Positions 41,686 through 50,067 of a stretch of DNA of 64,000 bases are shown one piece after another (positions within the stretch are counted from its first letter, which is position 1; every line of letters begins with the position of its first letter). The position numbers were made by a program, and so were the translations under genes. Where the stretch lies: contig NZ_DASVGN010000007.1 in assembly GCF_036379515.1 (NCBI RefSeq), positions 49,126 to 113,125 on the forward strand, given 5' to 3'. Under the pieces are notes generated by a model. That model did not search any database, was not told the origin of the DNA, and saw nothing but the letters and a program-made list of their open reading frames with translations. The stretch comes from Castellaniella sp036379515 (GTDB lineage Bacteria > Pseudomonadota > Gammaproteobacteria > Burkholderiales > Burkholderiaceae_B).

Positions 41686-41996
41686 GTTTCAATGGGGTGC
41701 GCGTACGCTTCATTGCGCCGGTTTTTAGTGGACAAATCGCGGCCTTTAGCGTAAAAAGACGCTTTGAAAGGCTTGGCGCCCGGGTTCGTGGCCGGGTGGC
41801 GGTACCTTGAGGAGCACTCGTACAGGTATTCATGGGCTTTTTCTATCGCCGTCGAAGACGCTCCGAAATACCGGTGCCGCGGATTCAATGTCCGTCGCAT
41901 CAGGAGCGGGTCGACGGCCTATTTTATTTATCACGCACAATTCAATGATTCAGAGGCTTACGGTGCCCGTGAGCCAGCACACAGGACTCAATTCTC
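41686..41996. other. 311-bp region without a convincing gene, upstream of accB
   Basis: Short frames exist on both strands but none has family features or good codon use. The stretch is less GC-rich than its neighbours, especially 41920-41960 (TATTTTATTTATCACG), and must contain the accB-accC promoter. In related genomes aroQ (type II dehydroquinase) normally occupies this interval. I could not recognise any remnant of it in either strand. Confidence 0.6.
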
Positions 41997-42440
41997 ATGG
42001 ATCTCAGAAAACTGAAAACGCTGATCGACCTGGTGGCCGATTCGGGGATTGCTGAACTCGAAATCACCGAAGGCGAAGGCAAGGTCCGCATCGTGAAGTT
42101 CTCGCAGACTCCCGTGATGGCTGCCGCCCCTGTGATGGCCGCGGCGGCACCCGTCGTGGCAGCAGCGCCTGTGGCGGCCGAAGCCGCCGCGGCACCGACC
42201 GTGCAAGGTCACCAGGTAAAGGCCCCCATGGTCGGGACGTTCTACCGCGCGCCCAACCCCAGTGCGCCCGCCTTTGTGGAAGTCGGCCAGTCGGTCAAGG
42301 AAGGCGACCCTCTGTGCATCATCGAGGCGATGAAGCTGCTCAATGAAATCGAAGCCGACAAGTCCGGCGTCATCAAGGAAATCCTGGTCGAAAGCGGCGA
42401 GCCTGTCGAGTACGGCCAACCCCTCTTCATTATTGCCTGA
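41997..42440 (+). CDS. accB: Biotin carboxyl carrier protein of acetyl-CoA carboxylase
   Basis: The 147-residue protein has an N-terminal domain (DLRKLKTLIDLVADSGIAEL), a flexible Ala/Val/Pro-rich linker (about 40-70) and the biotinyl domain with EAMKL, in which Lys113 is biotinylated. It carries the carboxyl group for malonyl-CoA synthesis. It lies 5 bp before accC. Confidence 0.98.
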   Translation: MDLRKLKTLIDLVADSGIAELEITEGEGKVRIVKFSQTPVMAAAPVMAAAAPVVAAAPVAAEAAAAPTVQGHQVKAPMVGTFYRAPNPSAPAFVEVGQSVKEGDPLCIIEAMKLLNEIEADKSGVIKEILVESGEPVEYGQPLFIIA

Positions 42441-42445
42441 GCGCC

Positions 42446-43795
42446 ATGTTTGAAAAAATTCTGATCGCCAACCGCGGCGAAATCGCGCTGCGGGTGCAGC
42501 GCGCCTGCCGAGAGTTGGGCGTCAAGACGGTCATGGTGTATTCCGAAGCCGATCGCGAAGCCAAGTACGTTCGCCTGGCCGACGAAGCCGTCTGCATCGG
42601 GCCTGCTTCGCCGCGCGACAGCTACCTGAACATCCCGTCTCTCATCTCGGCTGCCGAGGTGACCGACGCCGAGGCCATCCACCCCGGGTACGGGTTTCTG
42701 TCCGAGAACGCCGATTTCGCCGAGCGCGTCGAAAAGAGCGGTTTCGTCTTCATTGGCCCACGCCCTGAAAGCATCCGTACCATGGGCGACAAGGTGCACG
42801 CCAAGCAGGCCATGATTGCCTCAGGCGTGCCGGTCGTGCCCGGGTCTGATGGCGCACTTCCCGAAGACCCCAAGGAAATCCTGCGGATTGCCAAAGAGGT
42901 TGGTTATCCCGTCATGATCAAGGCAGCAGGCGGAGGCGGCGGGCGTGGCATGCGGGTGGTCTACACCGAGGCCGCGCTGCTCAATTCCGTGGCCATGACG
43001 CGCACCGAGGCTGGTGCTGCCTTCAATAATTCCGAGGTCTATCTCGAAAAATTCCTCGAAAATCCTCGCCACATCGAGATCCAGATCATGGCCGATGGCG
43101 AGGGCAAGGCCGTCTGGTTGGGTGAGCGCGACTGCTCCATGCAGCGCCGCCACCAGAAGGTCATTGAAGAAGCGCCTGCACCCGGCATCGACCGGGCACT
43201 GATCGAAGCCATTGGCGAGCGGTGTGCTGAAGCCTGCCGCCAGATGCGCTACCGTGGCGCAGGCACCTTCGAATTCCTGTACGAGAACGGCGAGTTCTTC
43301 TTCATCGAGATGAACACCCGTATCCAGGTCGAACACACCATCACCGAGATGATCACGGGGCTCGATCTCGTGCAGTGGCAGATCCGGGTGGCTGCAGGTG
43401 AAAAATTCACCTTGCGTCAACGCGACATCCATTTGCATGGGCATGCCATCGAGTGCCGTATCAACGCCGAAGACCCGCACAAGTTCACGCCCAGTCCGGG
43501 CCGCATCACCAACTGGCACGTGCCGGGCGGGCCGGGCGTGCGCATGGATTCGCACGTCTTCACGGGTTATACGGTGCCTCCGTATTACGACTCGCTCATT
43601 GCAAAGCTGATTGCTTTTGGCGATGATCGCCAGCAGGCCCGCATGCGCATGGACATTGCTTTGTCCGAGATGATCGTGGAAGGCGTCAAGACCAACATCC
43701 CGCTGCATCGCGAGCTGCTGGCGGATGCCAACTACATTGCCGGTGGCACCAGCATTCATTATCTGGAGCACAAGCTGGCCGGCCAGGCAGCCTGA
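42446..43795 (+). CDS. accC: Biotin carboxylase of acetyl-CoA carboxylase
   Basis: The 449-residue ATP-grasp enzyme has FEKILIANRGEIALRVQRAC, MIKAAGGGGGRGMRVV, HIEIQIMADGEGKAVWLGER and EMNTRIQVEHTITEMITG. It carboxylates biotin on AccB using ATP and bicarbonate. Length and motifs are fully canonical. It is followed after 7 bp by prmA. Confidence 0.98.
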   Translation: MFEKILIANRGEIALRVQRACRELGVKTVMVYSEADREAKYVRLADEAVCIGPASPRDSYLNIPSLISAAEVTDAEAIHPGYGFLSENADFAERVEKSGFVFIGPRPESIRTMGDKVHAKQAMIASGVPVVPGSDGALPEDPKEILRIAKEVGYPVMIKAAGGGGGRGMRVVYTEAALLNSVAMTRTEAGAAFNNSEVYLEKFLENPRHIEIQIMADGEGKAVWLGERDCSMQRRHQKVIEEAPAPGIDRALIEAIGERCAEACRQMRYRGAGTFEFLYENGEFFFIEMNTRIQVEHTITEMITGLDLVQWQIRVAAGEKFTLRQRDIHLHGHAIECRINAEDPHKFTPSPGRITNWHVPGGPGVRMDSHVFTGYTVPPYYDSLIAKLIAFGDDRQQARMRMDIALSEMIVEGVKTNIPLHRELLADANYIAGGTSIHYLEHKLAGQAA

Positions 43796-43802
43796 GGTCG
43801 CC

Positions 43803-44720
43803 ATGCGAGAGTTGGTACTGAGCTGCACCGAGCAACAAGCCGAGTTCTGGTCCGACAGCTTGCTCGAAGCCGGGGCGCTCTCCGTGTCGGTCGAAGACGC
43901 AGACGGCGATACGGTGCACGAGCAGCCGCTGTTTGGTGAACCCGGGCTCGAGCCCGAGGTGCAGGCCTGGCAGCGCAATCGGCTGGCAGCGCTGATCGCC
44001 GATGGCGAAGACCCCGCGCATTTCGTGGCGTATCTGGCGCAGGCGGCTGCAGTGCCTCCCGAACAGATCCGTTGGTCGGTGCGCGAAGTCCCCGATGCCG
44101 ATTGGGTCCGGCTCACGCAGTCTCAGTTCGGCCCTATCGTGGTCGGGGATCGCATCTGGATCGTGCCCAGCTGGCACCGCAACGACACGCATGTGCCCAC
44201 TCCGGAGACGCAGTCGGGCGTGGTGCGCATCGAGCTCGACCCGGGGCTTGCCTTTGGTACGGGTAGCCACCCCACGACCCATCTGTGCCTCGAATGGCTC
44301 GCACAGCACGTGCGCGGCGGTGAAACCGTTCTGGACTACGGCTGTGGTTCGGGCATCTTGTCGATTGCAGCCCGCTTGCTGGGTGCTGGCCAGACGCACG
44401 CGGTGGACATCGACGAGCAGGCTGTGCTGTCGACGCGGCAGAACGCAGCAGTCAACCACGTGCAGCTGGATGCCTGTCTGCCCGACGGCCTGGCGGCCGG
44501 AACCAGCGCTCTTGTGGTGGCCAACATCCTGTCCAACCCCTTGAAAATGCTGGCACCCATGCTGTGCTCCCGGGTGTCTCCGGGCGGACATCTGGTCCTT
44601 TCGGGCGTGCTCGAACGCCAGGCCAGTGAAGTGGCAGAGGTCTATGCGCCCTGGTTGCTGCTGCGGGTCTGGGCCACGCGCGAAGGCTGGGTGTGCCTGG
44701 CAGGGCGCAAGCCCGACTGA
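43803..44720 (+). CDS. prmA: Ribosomal protein L11 methyltransferase
   Basis: The 305-residue protein has an N-terminal L11-binding domain and a SAM-dependent domain with LDPGLAFGTGSHPTTHLCLE, VLDYGCGSGILSIAA and NILSNPL. It trimethylates L11. I use the ATG at 43803 (MRELVLSCTE); a longer frame from 43725 overlaps accC. The accB-accC-prmA order is standard for the group. Confidence 0.96.
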   Translation: MRELVLSCTEQQAEFWSDSLLEAGALSVSVEDADGDTVHEQPLFGEPGLEPEVQAWQRNRLAALIADGEDPAHFVAYLAQAAAVPPEQIRWSVREVPDADWVRLTQSQFGPIVVGDRIWIVPSWHRNDTHVPTPETQSGVVRIELDPGLAFGTGSHPTTHLCLEWLAQHVRGGETVLDYGCGSGILSIAARLLGAGQTHAVDIDEQAVLSTRQNAAVNHVQLDACLPDGLAAGTSALVVANILSNPLKMLAPMLCSRVSPGGHLVLSGVLERQASEVAEVYAPWLLLRVWATREGWVCLAGRKPD

Positions 44721-44732
44721 GGGCGCAAGCGT

Positions 44733-45830
44733 ATGGATCTGACCACACGCTGCCCCAACTGCGGCACTGTCTTTGAGGCAAGCCTCTCGGATCTGCAGCT
44801 GCGCAAGGGCTATATCCGCTGTGTGCAGTGCGCCCATATTTTCGATGGCTATGCCGAAGTCGTACGGGAGCCGACGCAGCCCGGCGGCATGGCCGCCGGT
44901 GAGCTCGATGCAGCGCCGCCGCGCGGCCCGGAGCCCATTCCGACCCGAGCATCGGTGCCGGAACCAGGGCCGGAACCTGAAGAGGACTGGGATGCGCCGC
45001 CACAAGTCATTCGGGCAGGGCGTTCGTCCCTGCATGGTTCATCGTCTGTTCGAGACCCGGAGTTCCGGGTGGGCGTGGCTCCTTGGCCCGAAGACGGTCC
45101 CCGTGCGAGCGACTGGAATGAGCCGCACGTAGGGTCGTCCGCAGATGAATCGGGCATGGACTCCGATCCACTCTCGTGGGACGAAACTCCCGCCGCGGGT
45201 GGCCGAGGTTCCATCGTCGTGGAGCCGCACCCGGCCCGCTCCGCAGGGGGGTCTGCTGCGCCCTTGCTGCAGCCGGATCGCCCTGAAGGGCTCTGGTCTG
45301 CGCTCGTTCGATTTTTTTCGATGGTGTTGCTCAGCCTATTGGTGGTACTGTTCGTGGCGCAGCTCGTCTACGTCTATCGGGCCAGAATCGCGCAGTTTGC
45401 GCCCAGCGTGCGGCCGTTGCTGGAGCGCGTTTGCGTACCGCTGCGCTGCCGCGTGCCTTACGCGCGCGACATCAATCAAATCGTCGTGACGGGCTCGGCG
45501 CTGCAGGTGGCCGACACGGTACCGGCCTCGCCATCCGGCGGCCATGGCAGTGGCGCCACGTCTGCACCGGATGCCGATCAGCATTTTGTGCTGCAGGTCA
45601 CCTTGCGCAATCAGCTCGGACAGCCGCAAGAATGGCCCATGCTGGTGCTGGATCTGAAAGACGGTTCGGGCACCTTGCTGGTTCGGCGCAACCTGACACC
45701 GGCCGAATATCTCGGGCCGACCATGAATGGCCAGCCTTTTGCCGCGCATAGTGAAGCGCTCTTGCGTGTTCCCCTGACCCTGAGTGGCGTCCGTATCAAC
45801 GGATACCAGCTGGATCTGTTCTTCCCCTGA
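44733..45830 (+). CDS. Zinc-ribbon membrane protein (DUF3426 type)
   Basis: The 365-residue protein opens with a four-cysteine zinc ribbon (TRCPNCGTVFEASLSDLQLR... then RCVQCAHIF), continues with about 140 disordered Pro/Glu-rich residues, one membrane segment (about 193-215, VLLSLLVVLFVAQLVYVYRA) and a C-terminal periplasmic domain (residues 230-365). The MJ0042-finger plus DUF3426 arrangement is conserved after prmA in betaproteobacteria; function unknown. Confidence 0.88.
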   Translation: MDLTTRCPNCGTVFEASLSDLQLRKGYIRCVQCAHIFDGYAEVVREPTQPGGMAAGELDAAPPRGPEPIPTRASVPEPGPEPEEDWDAPPQVIRAGRSSLHGSSSVRDPEFRVGVAPWPEDGPRASDWNEPHVGSSADESGMDSDPLSWDETPAAGGRGSIVVEPHPARSAGGSAAPLLQPDRPEGLWSALVRFFSMVLLSLLVVLFVAQLVYVYRARIAQFAPSVRPLLERVCVPLRCRVPYARDINQIVVTGSALQVADTVPASPSGGHGSGATSAPDADQHFVLQVTLRNQLGQPQEWPMLVLDLKDGSGTLLVRRNLTPAEYLGPTMNGQPFAAHSEALLRVPLTLSGVRINGYQLDLFFP

Positions 45831-45837
45831 GGTTTCA

Positions 45838-46785
45838 ATGTCCAAGGAAGTTCTTGTCTGTGGCTCCATTGCCTTTGACACCATCGCCGTCTTCGAAGGG
45901 CGATTCCGTGATCACATTCTCGCGGACAACATCCGCTCGCTGAGCGTGTCGTTCTTTGTTCCCACACTGCGCAAAGAGTACGGGGGCTGTGCCGGAAACA
46001 TCGCCTACAGCATGAAGCTGCTGGGGGGACATCCGGTACCGGTGGGCACCGTGGGCCAGGACGCCGACGACTATCTGCAGCGCATGCGGGACATGGGGAT
46101 CGACACTCGGATGATCCGCGTGCTGGCCGATGCCTATACGCCGCAGTGCTACATCACCACCGACCAGGATGGGAACCAGATCGCGTCCTTTCACCCGGGC
46201 GCCATGCTGCGTTCGGCTGAAAACGATCTGACGGGCCAGAAGGCGGCCTGGGGCATTGTGTCCCCCGATTCCAAGGATGGCATGTTCGCCCACGCCGAAC
46301 GCCTGCATGCGGCTGGCATTCCGTTCGTGTTCGATCTGGGGCAGGCCATGCCGCTGTTCCAAGGTGAAGACCTGCGCCGCATGTTGGGCATGGCCTCGAT
46401 CCTCACCGCGAACGACTATGAAGCCAGCATCATCGTCGACCGCACCGGCGAATCGCTGGAGTCGATTGCCGCGGGCTTGAAAGCCGTGGTAGTCACGCGC
46501 GGGGGCGAGGGTGCGTCGCTGTACACGGCTTCAGGGCGCGCGGATATTGCGCCCGTCCCGGTCAGTGCCGTCGTCGACCCCACCGGTTGTGGTGATGCGC
46601 ACCGCGCGGGCCTGCTCTATGGGCTGGTGAACGACTGGTCCCTGCATGACGCCTGCTGTTTGGCGAATGTCATGGGGGGCTTTAAAATCGGCAGCCAGGG
46701 TTCACAGAACCATCGCCCGTCACGTGCTGATATTGCGGCTGCCTTGCAGGCCCATTATGGCGTGAAGGCCAATTTTCCGGCCTGA
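45838..46785 (+). CDS. PfkB family carbohydrate/nucleoside kinase
   Basis: The 315-residue ribokinase-fold protein has EYGGCAGNIAYSMKLLGG and VDPTGCGDAHRAGLLYG. The latter is the PfkB signature 2 with the catalytic Asp253, but the canonical GAGDxF is GCGDAH here. Closest in look to adenosine-kinase-like members found at this position in related genomes. It phosphorylates a sugar or nucleoside that cannot be told from sequence. The gene starts 7 bp after the zinc-ribbon gene. Confidence 0.88.
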   Translation: MSKEVLVCGSIAFDTIAVFEGRFRDHILADNIRSLSVSFFVPTLRKEYGGCAGNIAYSMKLLGGHPVPVGTVGQDADDYLQRMRDMGIDTRMIRVLADAYTPQCYITTDQDGNQIASFHPGAMLRSAENDLTGQKAAWGIVSPDSKDGMFAHAERLHAAGIPFVFDLGQAMPLFQGEDLRRMLGMASILTANDYEASIIVDRTGESLESIAAGLKAVVVTRGGEGASLYTASGRADIAPVPVSAVVDPTGCGDAHRAGLLYGLVNDWSLHDACCLANVMGGFKIGSQGSQNHRPSRADIAAALQAHYGVKANFPA

Positions 46786-46814
46786 ACGGCACATCGTTAC
46801 TCAGGAGTCTGTCC

Positions 46815-47315
46815 ATGGCGATCCCCACTTTTGGTTTCCGTTCTTCTCGTTGCGTTCGTGTACTGGCCGCCGCGGGGTTGTCGCTGTCTGTGCTGGCGCT
46901 GGCGGGCTGCGCCAGCCAGTCGGCTTCCAGTTCGGTGTACACCTACGGGCAGGCTCAGCAGGAGCAGATCGTCCGTTACGGTACGGTCGTATCGGTGCGG
47001 CCTGTCACCATTCAATCGAATCAGTCCTCGGGCGTAGGCGCCATTGGGGGCGCTGCATTGGGCGGTGTGGCAGGCAGTGCCATCGGCGGTGGCCGCGGGC
47101 AGATTCTGACGGCCATTGGGGGCGCCTTGCTGGGTGGCCTGGCTGGCAATGCCGTCGAAAATCAGGTGGGCAAGACGCAAGGTCTTGAGATCACCGTACG
47201 CCTCGATAACGGTGAAACCCGCGTCATTGCACAGGCCGCCGACGTTCCACTCAGTTCAGGGCAGCGCGTGCAGGTCATCAGTGGCGGCGGGCCCACGCGT
47301 GTGGTGCCCATGTAA
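46815..47315 (+). CDS. SlyB/Pcp-type glycine-zipper outer-membrane lipoprotein
   Basis: The 166-residue protein has a signal ending in the lipobox LAGC (about residue 32), then a 2TM glycine-zipper region (GAIGGAALGGVAGSAIGGGR, GGALLGGLAGNAVENQVGK), and a C-terminal domain with EITVRLDNGETRVIAQ and GQRVQVISGGG. SlyB proteins stabilise the outer membrane. A strong bidirectional terminator follows it directly. Confidence 0.92.
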   Translation: MAIPTFGFRSSRCVRVLAAAGLSLSVLALAGCASQSASSSVYTYGQAQQEQIVRYGTVVSVRPVTIQSNQSSGVGAIGGAALGGVAGSAIGGGRGQILTAIGGALLGGLAGNAVENQVGKTQGLEITVRLDNGETRVIAQAADVPLSSGQRVQVISGGGPTRVVPM

Positions 47316-47327
47316 TTTTGGGTATTG

Positions 47328-47371
47328 CCACAACAAAAAGGCCCGACGGATGTCGGGCCTTTTTGTTGTGG
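47328..47371. terminator. Bidirectional Rho-independent terminator (20-bp perfect arms)
   Basis: Two perfectly complementary 20-nt arms, 47328-47347 and 47352-47371, surround a GGAT loop. The GC core is GGCCCGAC/GTCGGGCC with A5/T5 flanks on both sides, so it can end both the rightward slyB-type transcript and the leftward yggT transcript. Confidence 0.95.
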
Positions 47372-47385
47372 CGGGTGAGGGAAAT

Positions 47386-47949
47386 TCAGAGGCCGAAGGT
47401 TGAAAACGCCAGGTGGCTGAGCACCATCATCAGGACTTGTGCGATCACCAGCAAGATAAGCGGTGAGAAGTCCAGGCCTCCGGTGCGCGGCATGGCACGG
47501 CGGATGGGGTCCAACAGCGGCGCCGTCAGCGTGTAGAGCACCGGCATGATGGGCGAAAGCGGATTGACCCACGACAACACGGCCTGGATCAGCGTGATCC
47601 ACACGATGACGTTGAAGAGCCATTTCAGGCTGATGAGCAGGCCTGTGAGCAATAGCGGTACCGTGGAGGTTGCCGAGGGCAAGCTACCCATGGCCAGGAG
47701 CCAGGTGAGCAGCAGGTAGACAATGGCTGAAATCCAGCAGGCGATGATGCTGGGCCAGTCGAATCGCCCACTGGCCGGAATGGCGCGGCGGATGGGCTGT
47801 ACCAGCCAGTCGGTCACGCGCAAGATGGCTTGCGAGTAGGGGTTGAAGGGGTGCAGGCGGATGGCGTAGATCCACGCACGCAGGATCAGCGCGATTCCGA
47901 AGAGCTGGAAGAAGATGTCGATCAGGAAGAGGAGGATGTTCTGTACCAT
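47386..47949 (-). CDS. YggT family membrane protein
   Basis: The 187-residue protein contains two YggT repeats: each has hydrophobic segments and the motif of type HPFNPYSQAILRVTDWLVQP or LSPIMPVLYTLTAPLLDPIRRAM followed by FDWPS or LDFSPLI. The family is an inner-membrane protein of unknown function. It stands alone between two strong terminators. Confidence 0.92.
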   Translation of the reverse strand: MVQNILLFLIDIFFQLFGIALILRAWIYAIRLHPFNPYSQAILRVTDWLVQPIRRAIPASGRFDWPSIIACWISAIVYLLLTWLLAMGSLPSATSTVPLLLTGLLISLKWLFNVIVWITLIQAVLSWVNPLSPIMPVLYTLTAPLLDPIRRAMPRTGGLDFSPLILLVIAQVLMMVLSHLAFSTFGL

Positions 47950-48010
47950 GCAGTGCTCGTGTGGCCGACGGGCCGTGTGGGTGCGCGCCTATTGTCGCAT
48001 TGTCGCATTC

Positions 48011-48047
48011 AGCAAAACGGCCCGGCAAGTTGCCGGGCCGTTTTGCT
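48011..48047. terminator. Bidirectional terminator downstream of the H1-like gene
   Basis: Arms 48011-48028 and 48030-48047 are perfectly complementary over 18 nt with a single central G, so the real loop is AAGTT or so. The GC core GGCCCGGC/GCCGGGCC is flanked by AAAA and TTTT, giving U-runs on either strand. It lies 25 bp past the end of the leftward H1-like gene. Confidence 0.9.
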
Positions 48048-48072
48048 GCGTCATGGATAGACGCAAGAGGGC

Positions 48073-48750
48073 TTAGGGCCGCTTGGAGACCGGGAAGGGC
48101 CATGAGCCCGCAGGGTTGCTGTCCGTGCGTGCTTCCGGGGCTGCGCCTGCGGGCTTTGTGGCCTTTTTGGCGACAGGTTTCTTGGCGGCTGGCTTTGCGG
48201 CGGCCGGCTTTTTGGCAGCAGCTGCGCTTTTTGCAGCCGCAGACTTTGCCGGAGCCGCCTTGGCGGCGGGCTTTGCAGCAGCGGCCTTTTTGGCAGCCGG
48301 CTTTGCTACAGCGGCCTTTTTTGCCGCGGGTTTCTTTGCCGCGACTTTAGCTGCTGTTTTCTTGGCGGCCGGTTTGGCTGCTGCTTTTGCAGCTGGTTTG
48401 GCGGCGCTGGCCTTGGTGGCGGTTTTCTTGACCGCTGCCTTTGTTGCAGGTTTTGCAGTACCGGCCTTTTTGGCGGGTGCTTTGACTGCTACTGCTTTTT
48501 TGGCGGCGGGCTTTGCTGCCTTGGCTTTGGCCGCTGGCTTGGCTGCGGCTTTGGTAGTTGGCTTGGCGGCCGCTTTTTTGACGGCAGCTTTGGGGGCGGA
48601 CTTCGGACTGGATGCCTTGGCTACAGGCTTTTTGGTGCTGGCTGCAGGTTTGGCTGCAGCTGCTTTTGCAGGCTTGGTTGTGGCGGGTTTCTTGGCGGCT
48701 TTGGATGCCGCCGCGGTGGCCGCTGTGCCGGCCGGTTTGCGGGTTGCCAT
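48073..48750 (-). CDS. Histone H1-like DNA-binding protein, Ala/Lys/Pro repeats
   Basis: The 225-residue protein consists almost entirely of imperfect AAKPAAKKA-type repeats, very basic and disordered, resembling eukaryotic H1 tails, Pseudomonas AlgP and Bordetella BpH1. It probably coats DNA and affects expression or nucleoid packing. I use the ATG at 48750 because AGGAG lies 8 bases upstream; ATG 48756 would be too close to it. The repeat makes copy-number variation by slippage likely. Directly upstream is a leader hairpin at 48835-48864. Confidence 0.88.
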   Translation of the reverse strand: MATRKPAGTAATAAASKAAKKPATTKPAKAAAAKPAASTKKPVAKASSPKSAPKAAVKKAAAKPTTKAAAKPAAKAKAAKPAAKKAVAVKAPAKKAGTAKPATKAAVKKTATKASAAKPAAKAAAKPAAKKTAAKVAAKKPAAKKAAVAKPAAKKAAAAKPAAKAAPAKSAAAKSAAAAKKPAAAKPAAKKPVAKKATKPAGAAPEARTDSNPAGSWPFPVSKRP

Positions 48751-48834
48751 TTTCATGCTCCTGGAGGTCGGAAGAAAACGTCCACCCATTTGACATGACC
48801 CCCACCGCGGGGTGCGGCCCATTTCAAATGGCGC

Positions 48835-48864
48835 AGGCATGCAATATGAAAATATCGCATGCCT
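48835..48864 (-). ncRNA. 13-bp hairpin in the leader or promoter of the H1-like gene
   Basis: AGGCATGCAATAT (48835-48847) and ATATCGCATGCCT (48852-48864) flank GAAA. On the plus strand one pair is an A-C mismatch; on the minus strand the same pair is U-G, so only minus-strand RNA forms the full 13-bp stem (loop UUUC). It lies 85-114 nt upstream of the H1-like start and downstream of the copD-like gene. There is no U-run, so a leader element or processing site is likelier than a terminator. Confidence 0.45.
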
Positions 48865-48974
48865 TCCAGTCTATCTTAAGGTGTTGCGCGGACCAAGCAT
48901 TATTGCGGGTGATTGGCCGTTTGCCGATGATTTCTGGCGCAGCCTGTCTCAAAAAAGTTGCGTTCGCGCGCGCC

Positions 48975-49415
48975 TTACCAATGCAGAAAGAACATGGCTT
49001 TGGCGAGGAACACGATCAGAATCACGTGCGTGAACACGCTGAGATGGATCAGTTTGAAATGGCGGGATTTCAGGCGGCCTGTGCCACTGAGCGTCATGGC
49101 GGTGATGAAGTGCGCGAGCACGCTGATCGCCAGGATGATCTTTATCCAGAGCAGCGTGGCGAAGCTGCTGCCCAGCGGGTGCGCGAGTTCGGCCCGGAAC
49201 TGCCAGGCCATGCCGAGCCCTGCGCCAAAGAGCACGAGGATGACGAAGGGCATGATGCGGCGCGCCCTGCGGCCGATGGCGAGTTCTACGTTGCGCATGG
49301 TTTCACGCCCCAGCGGCTCGCGGATACCCTCCAGGATGGTGACCTCGAAGAACACCGTGCCCACGAAAAATATGGCGGCGTACAGATGCAATGTCTGCAG
49401 TATGGAATGGCTCAT
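48975..49415 (-). CDS. CopD-like four-helix inner-membrane protein
   Basis: The 146-residue protein has four membrane segments with conserved histidines in the first (LQTLHLYAAIFFVGTVFFEV) and near HFKLIHLSVFTHVIL, resembling the CopD domain or the related b-type haem-binding DUF family. Function is unknown; copper or haem binding is conceivable. It is divergent from a lipoprotein gene. Confidence 0.75.
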   Translation of the reverse strand: MSHSILQTLHLYAAIFFVGTVFFEVTILEGIREPLGRETMRNVELAIGRRARRIMPFVILVLFGAGLGMAWQFRAELAHPLGSSFATLLWIKIILAISVLAHFITAMTLSGTGRLKSRHFKLIHLSVFTHVILIVFLAKAMFFLHW

Positions 49416-49547
49416 GTCGTTAGAATAAGGCGAACTGGCCCTGTGCCAGTTTTCAAAAAATTGTAGGTCTCAAGCGTGTCACTCGAACATCATGGGCGTG
49501 TGGGCTTGGGGAATTGAATGACTTATGTCATGAATAGGAGTCAAACC

Positions 49548-50045
49548 GTGCGAACCGTTCGTCTGCTGCGCGGGCCCTTGAGTTTATCGGTGTTGGTGGC
49601 GTTGGCAGCATGCGCCCCCACCACGCCACCGGCTAGGGCTCCCGAACAAACTCAGGCCAAGGCGCCGCCCGCCTGTGTGCCTGCACGAGCGGGCGACCCC
49701 GTGGTCGGGAACTGGCTGTCGGTGACCTCCGAGAAAGGCTTGGCCGGTTCTTTGCGCACGCTCTACACGCTCAATGCCAATGGCACGATGAATTATGTCG
49801 AGCAGGTCAAGCGTCCTCGTGCGCCCTCGCAAGGTCTGTATGAGGCCGGGTGCTGGACGCACGAAAGCCAGACGGTGGTGTTGCGCACACTGCAGTCCAA
49901 CGGGGTGCCTGTCGATCTGAACGACCCCATCTATATCAACCGCTACCGCGTGAGCCAAGCCACCGCAACCGAGCTGCGGATGCTGGGCCCGAATGGCGCG
50001 GTGCGTCTCAGGCGGATGTCGCCGGGCTATCGCCTGCCATTCTGA
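49548..50045 (+). CDS. Small lipoprotein of unknown function
   Basis: The 165-residue protein has a signal peptide ending in the lipobox LAAC and a mature part of about 140 residues with GNWLSVTSEKGLAGSLRTLY and SPGYRLPF. I choose the GTG at 49548 over the ATGs at 49518 and 49530 because AGGAG is 7 bases upstream (49536-49540) and the signal then has normal length. A palindrome ATGAC-TTAT-GTCAT (49518-49531) lies just upstream of the ribosome site. No known family recognised. Confidence 0.78.
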   Translation: MRTVRLLRGPLSLSVLVALAACAPTTPPARAPEQTQAKAPPACVPARAGDPVVGNWLSVTSEKGLAGSLRTLYTLNANGTMNYVEQVKRPRAPSQGLYEAGCWTHESQTVVLRTLQSNGVPVDLNDPIYINRYRVSQATATELRMLGPNGAVRLRRMSPGYRLPF

Positions 50046-50067
50046 TGAGCGTCGAAGCGCCTCGGCA

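Noticed and set aside
41686..41900. Possible aroQ remnant in the tlpA-accB gap
   Set aside because: No stretch on either strand matches the NPGAYTHTS or GPNLNLLG motifs; similarity was limited to a few chance residues.
48083..48793. 236-codon plus-strand frame antisense to the H1-like gene
   Set aside because: It is the mirror of an Ala/Lys/Pro repeat and gives a featureless Ala/Phe/Gly/Leu-rich product; no ribosome site or family match.
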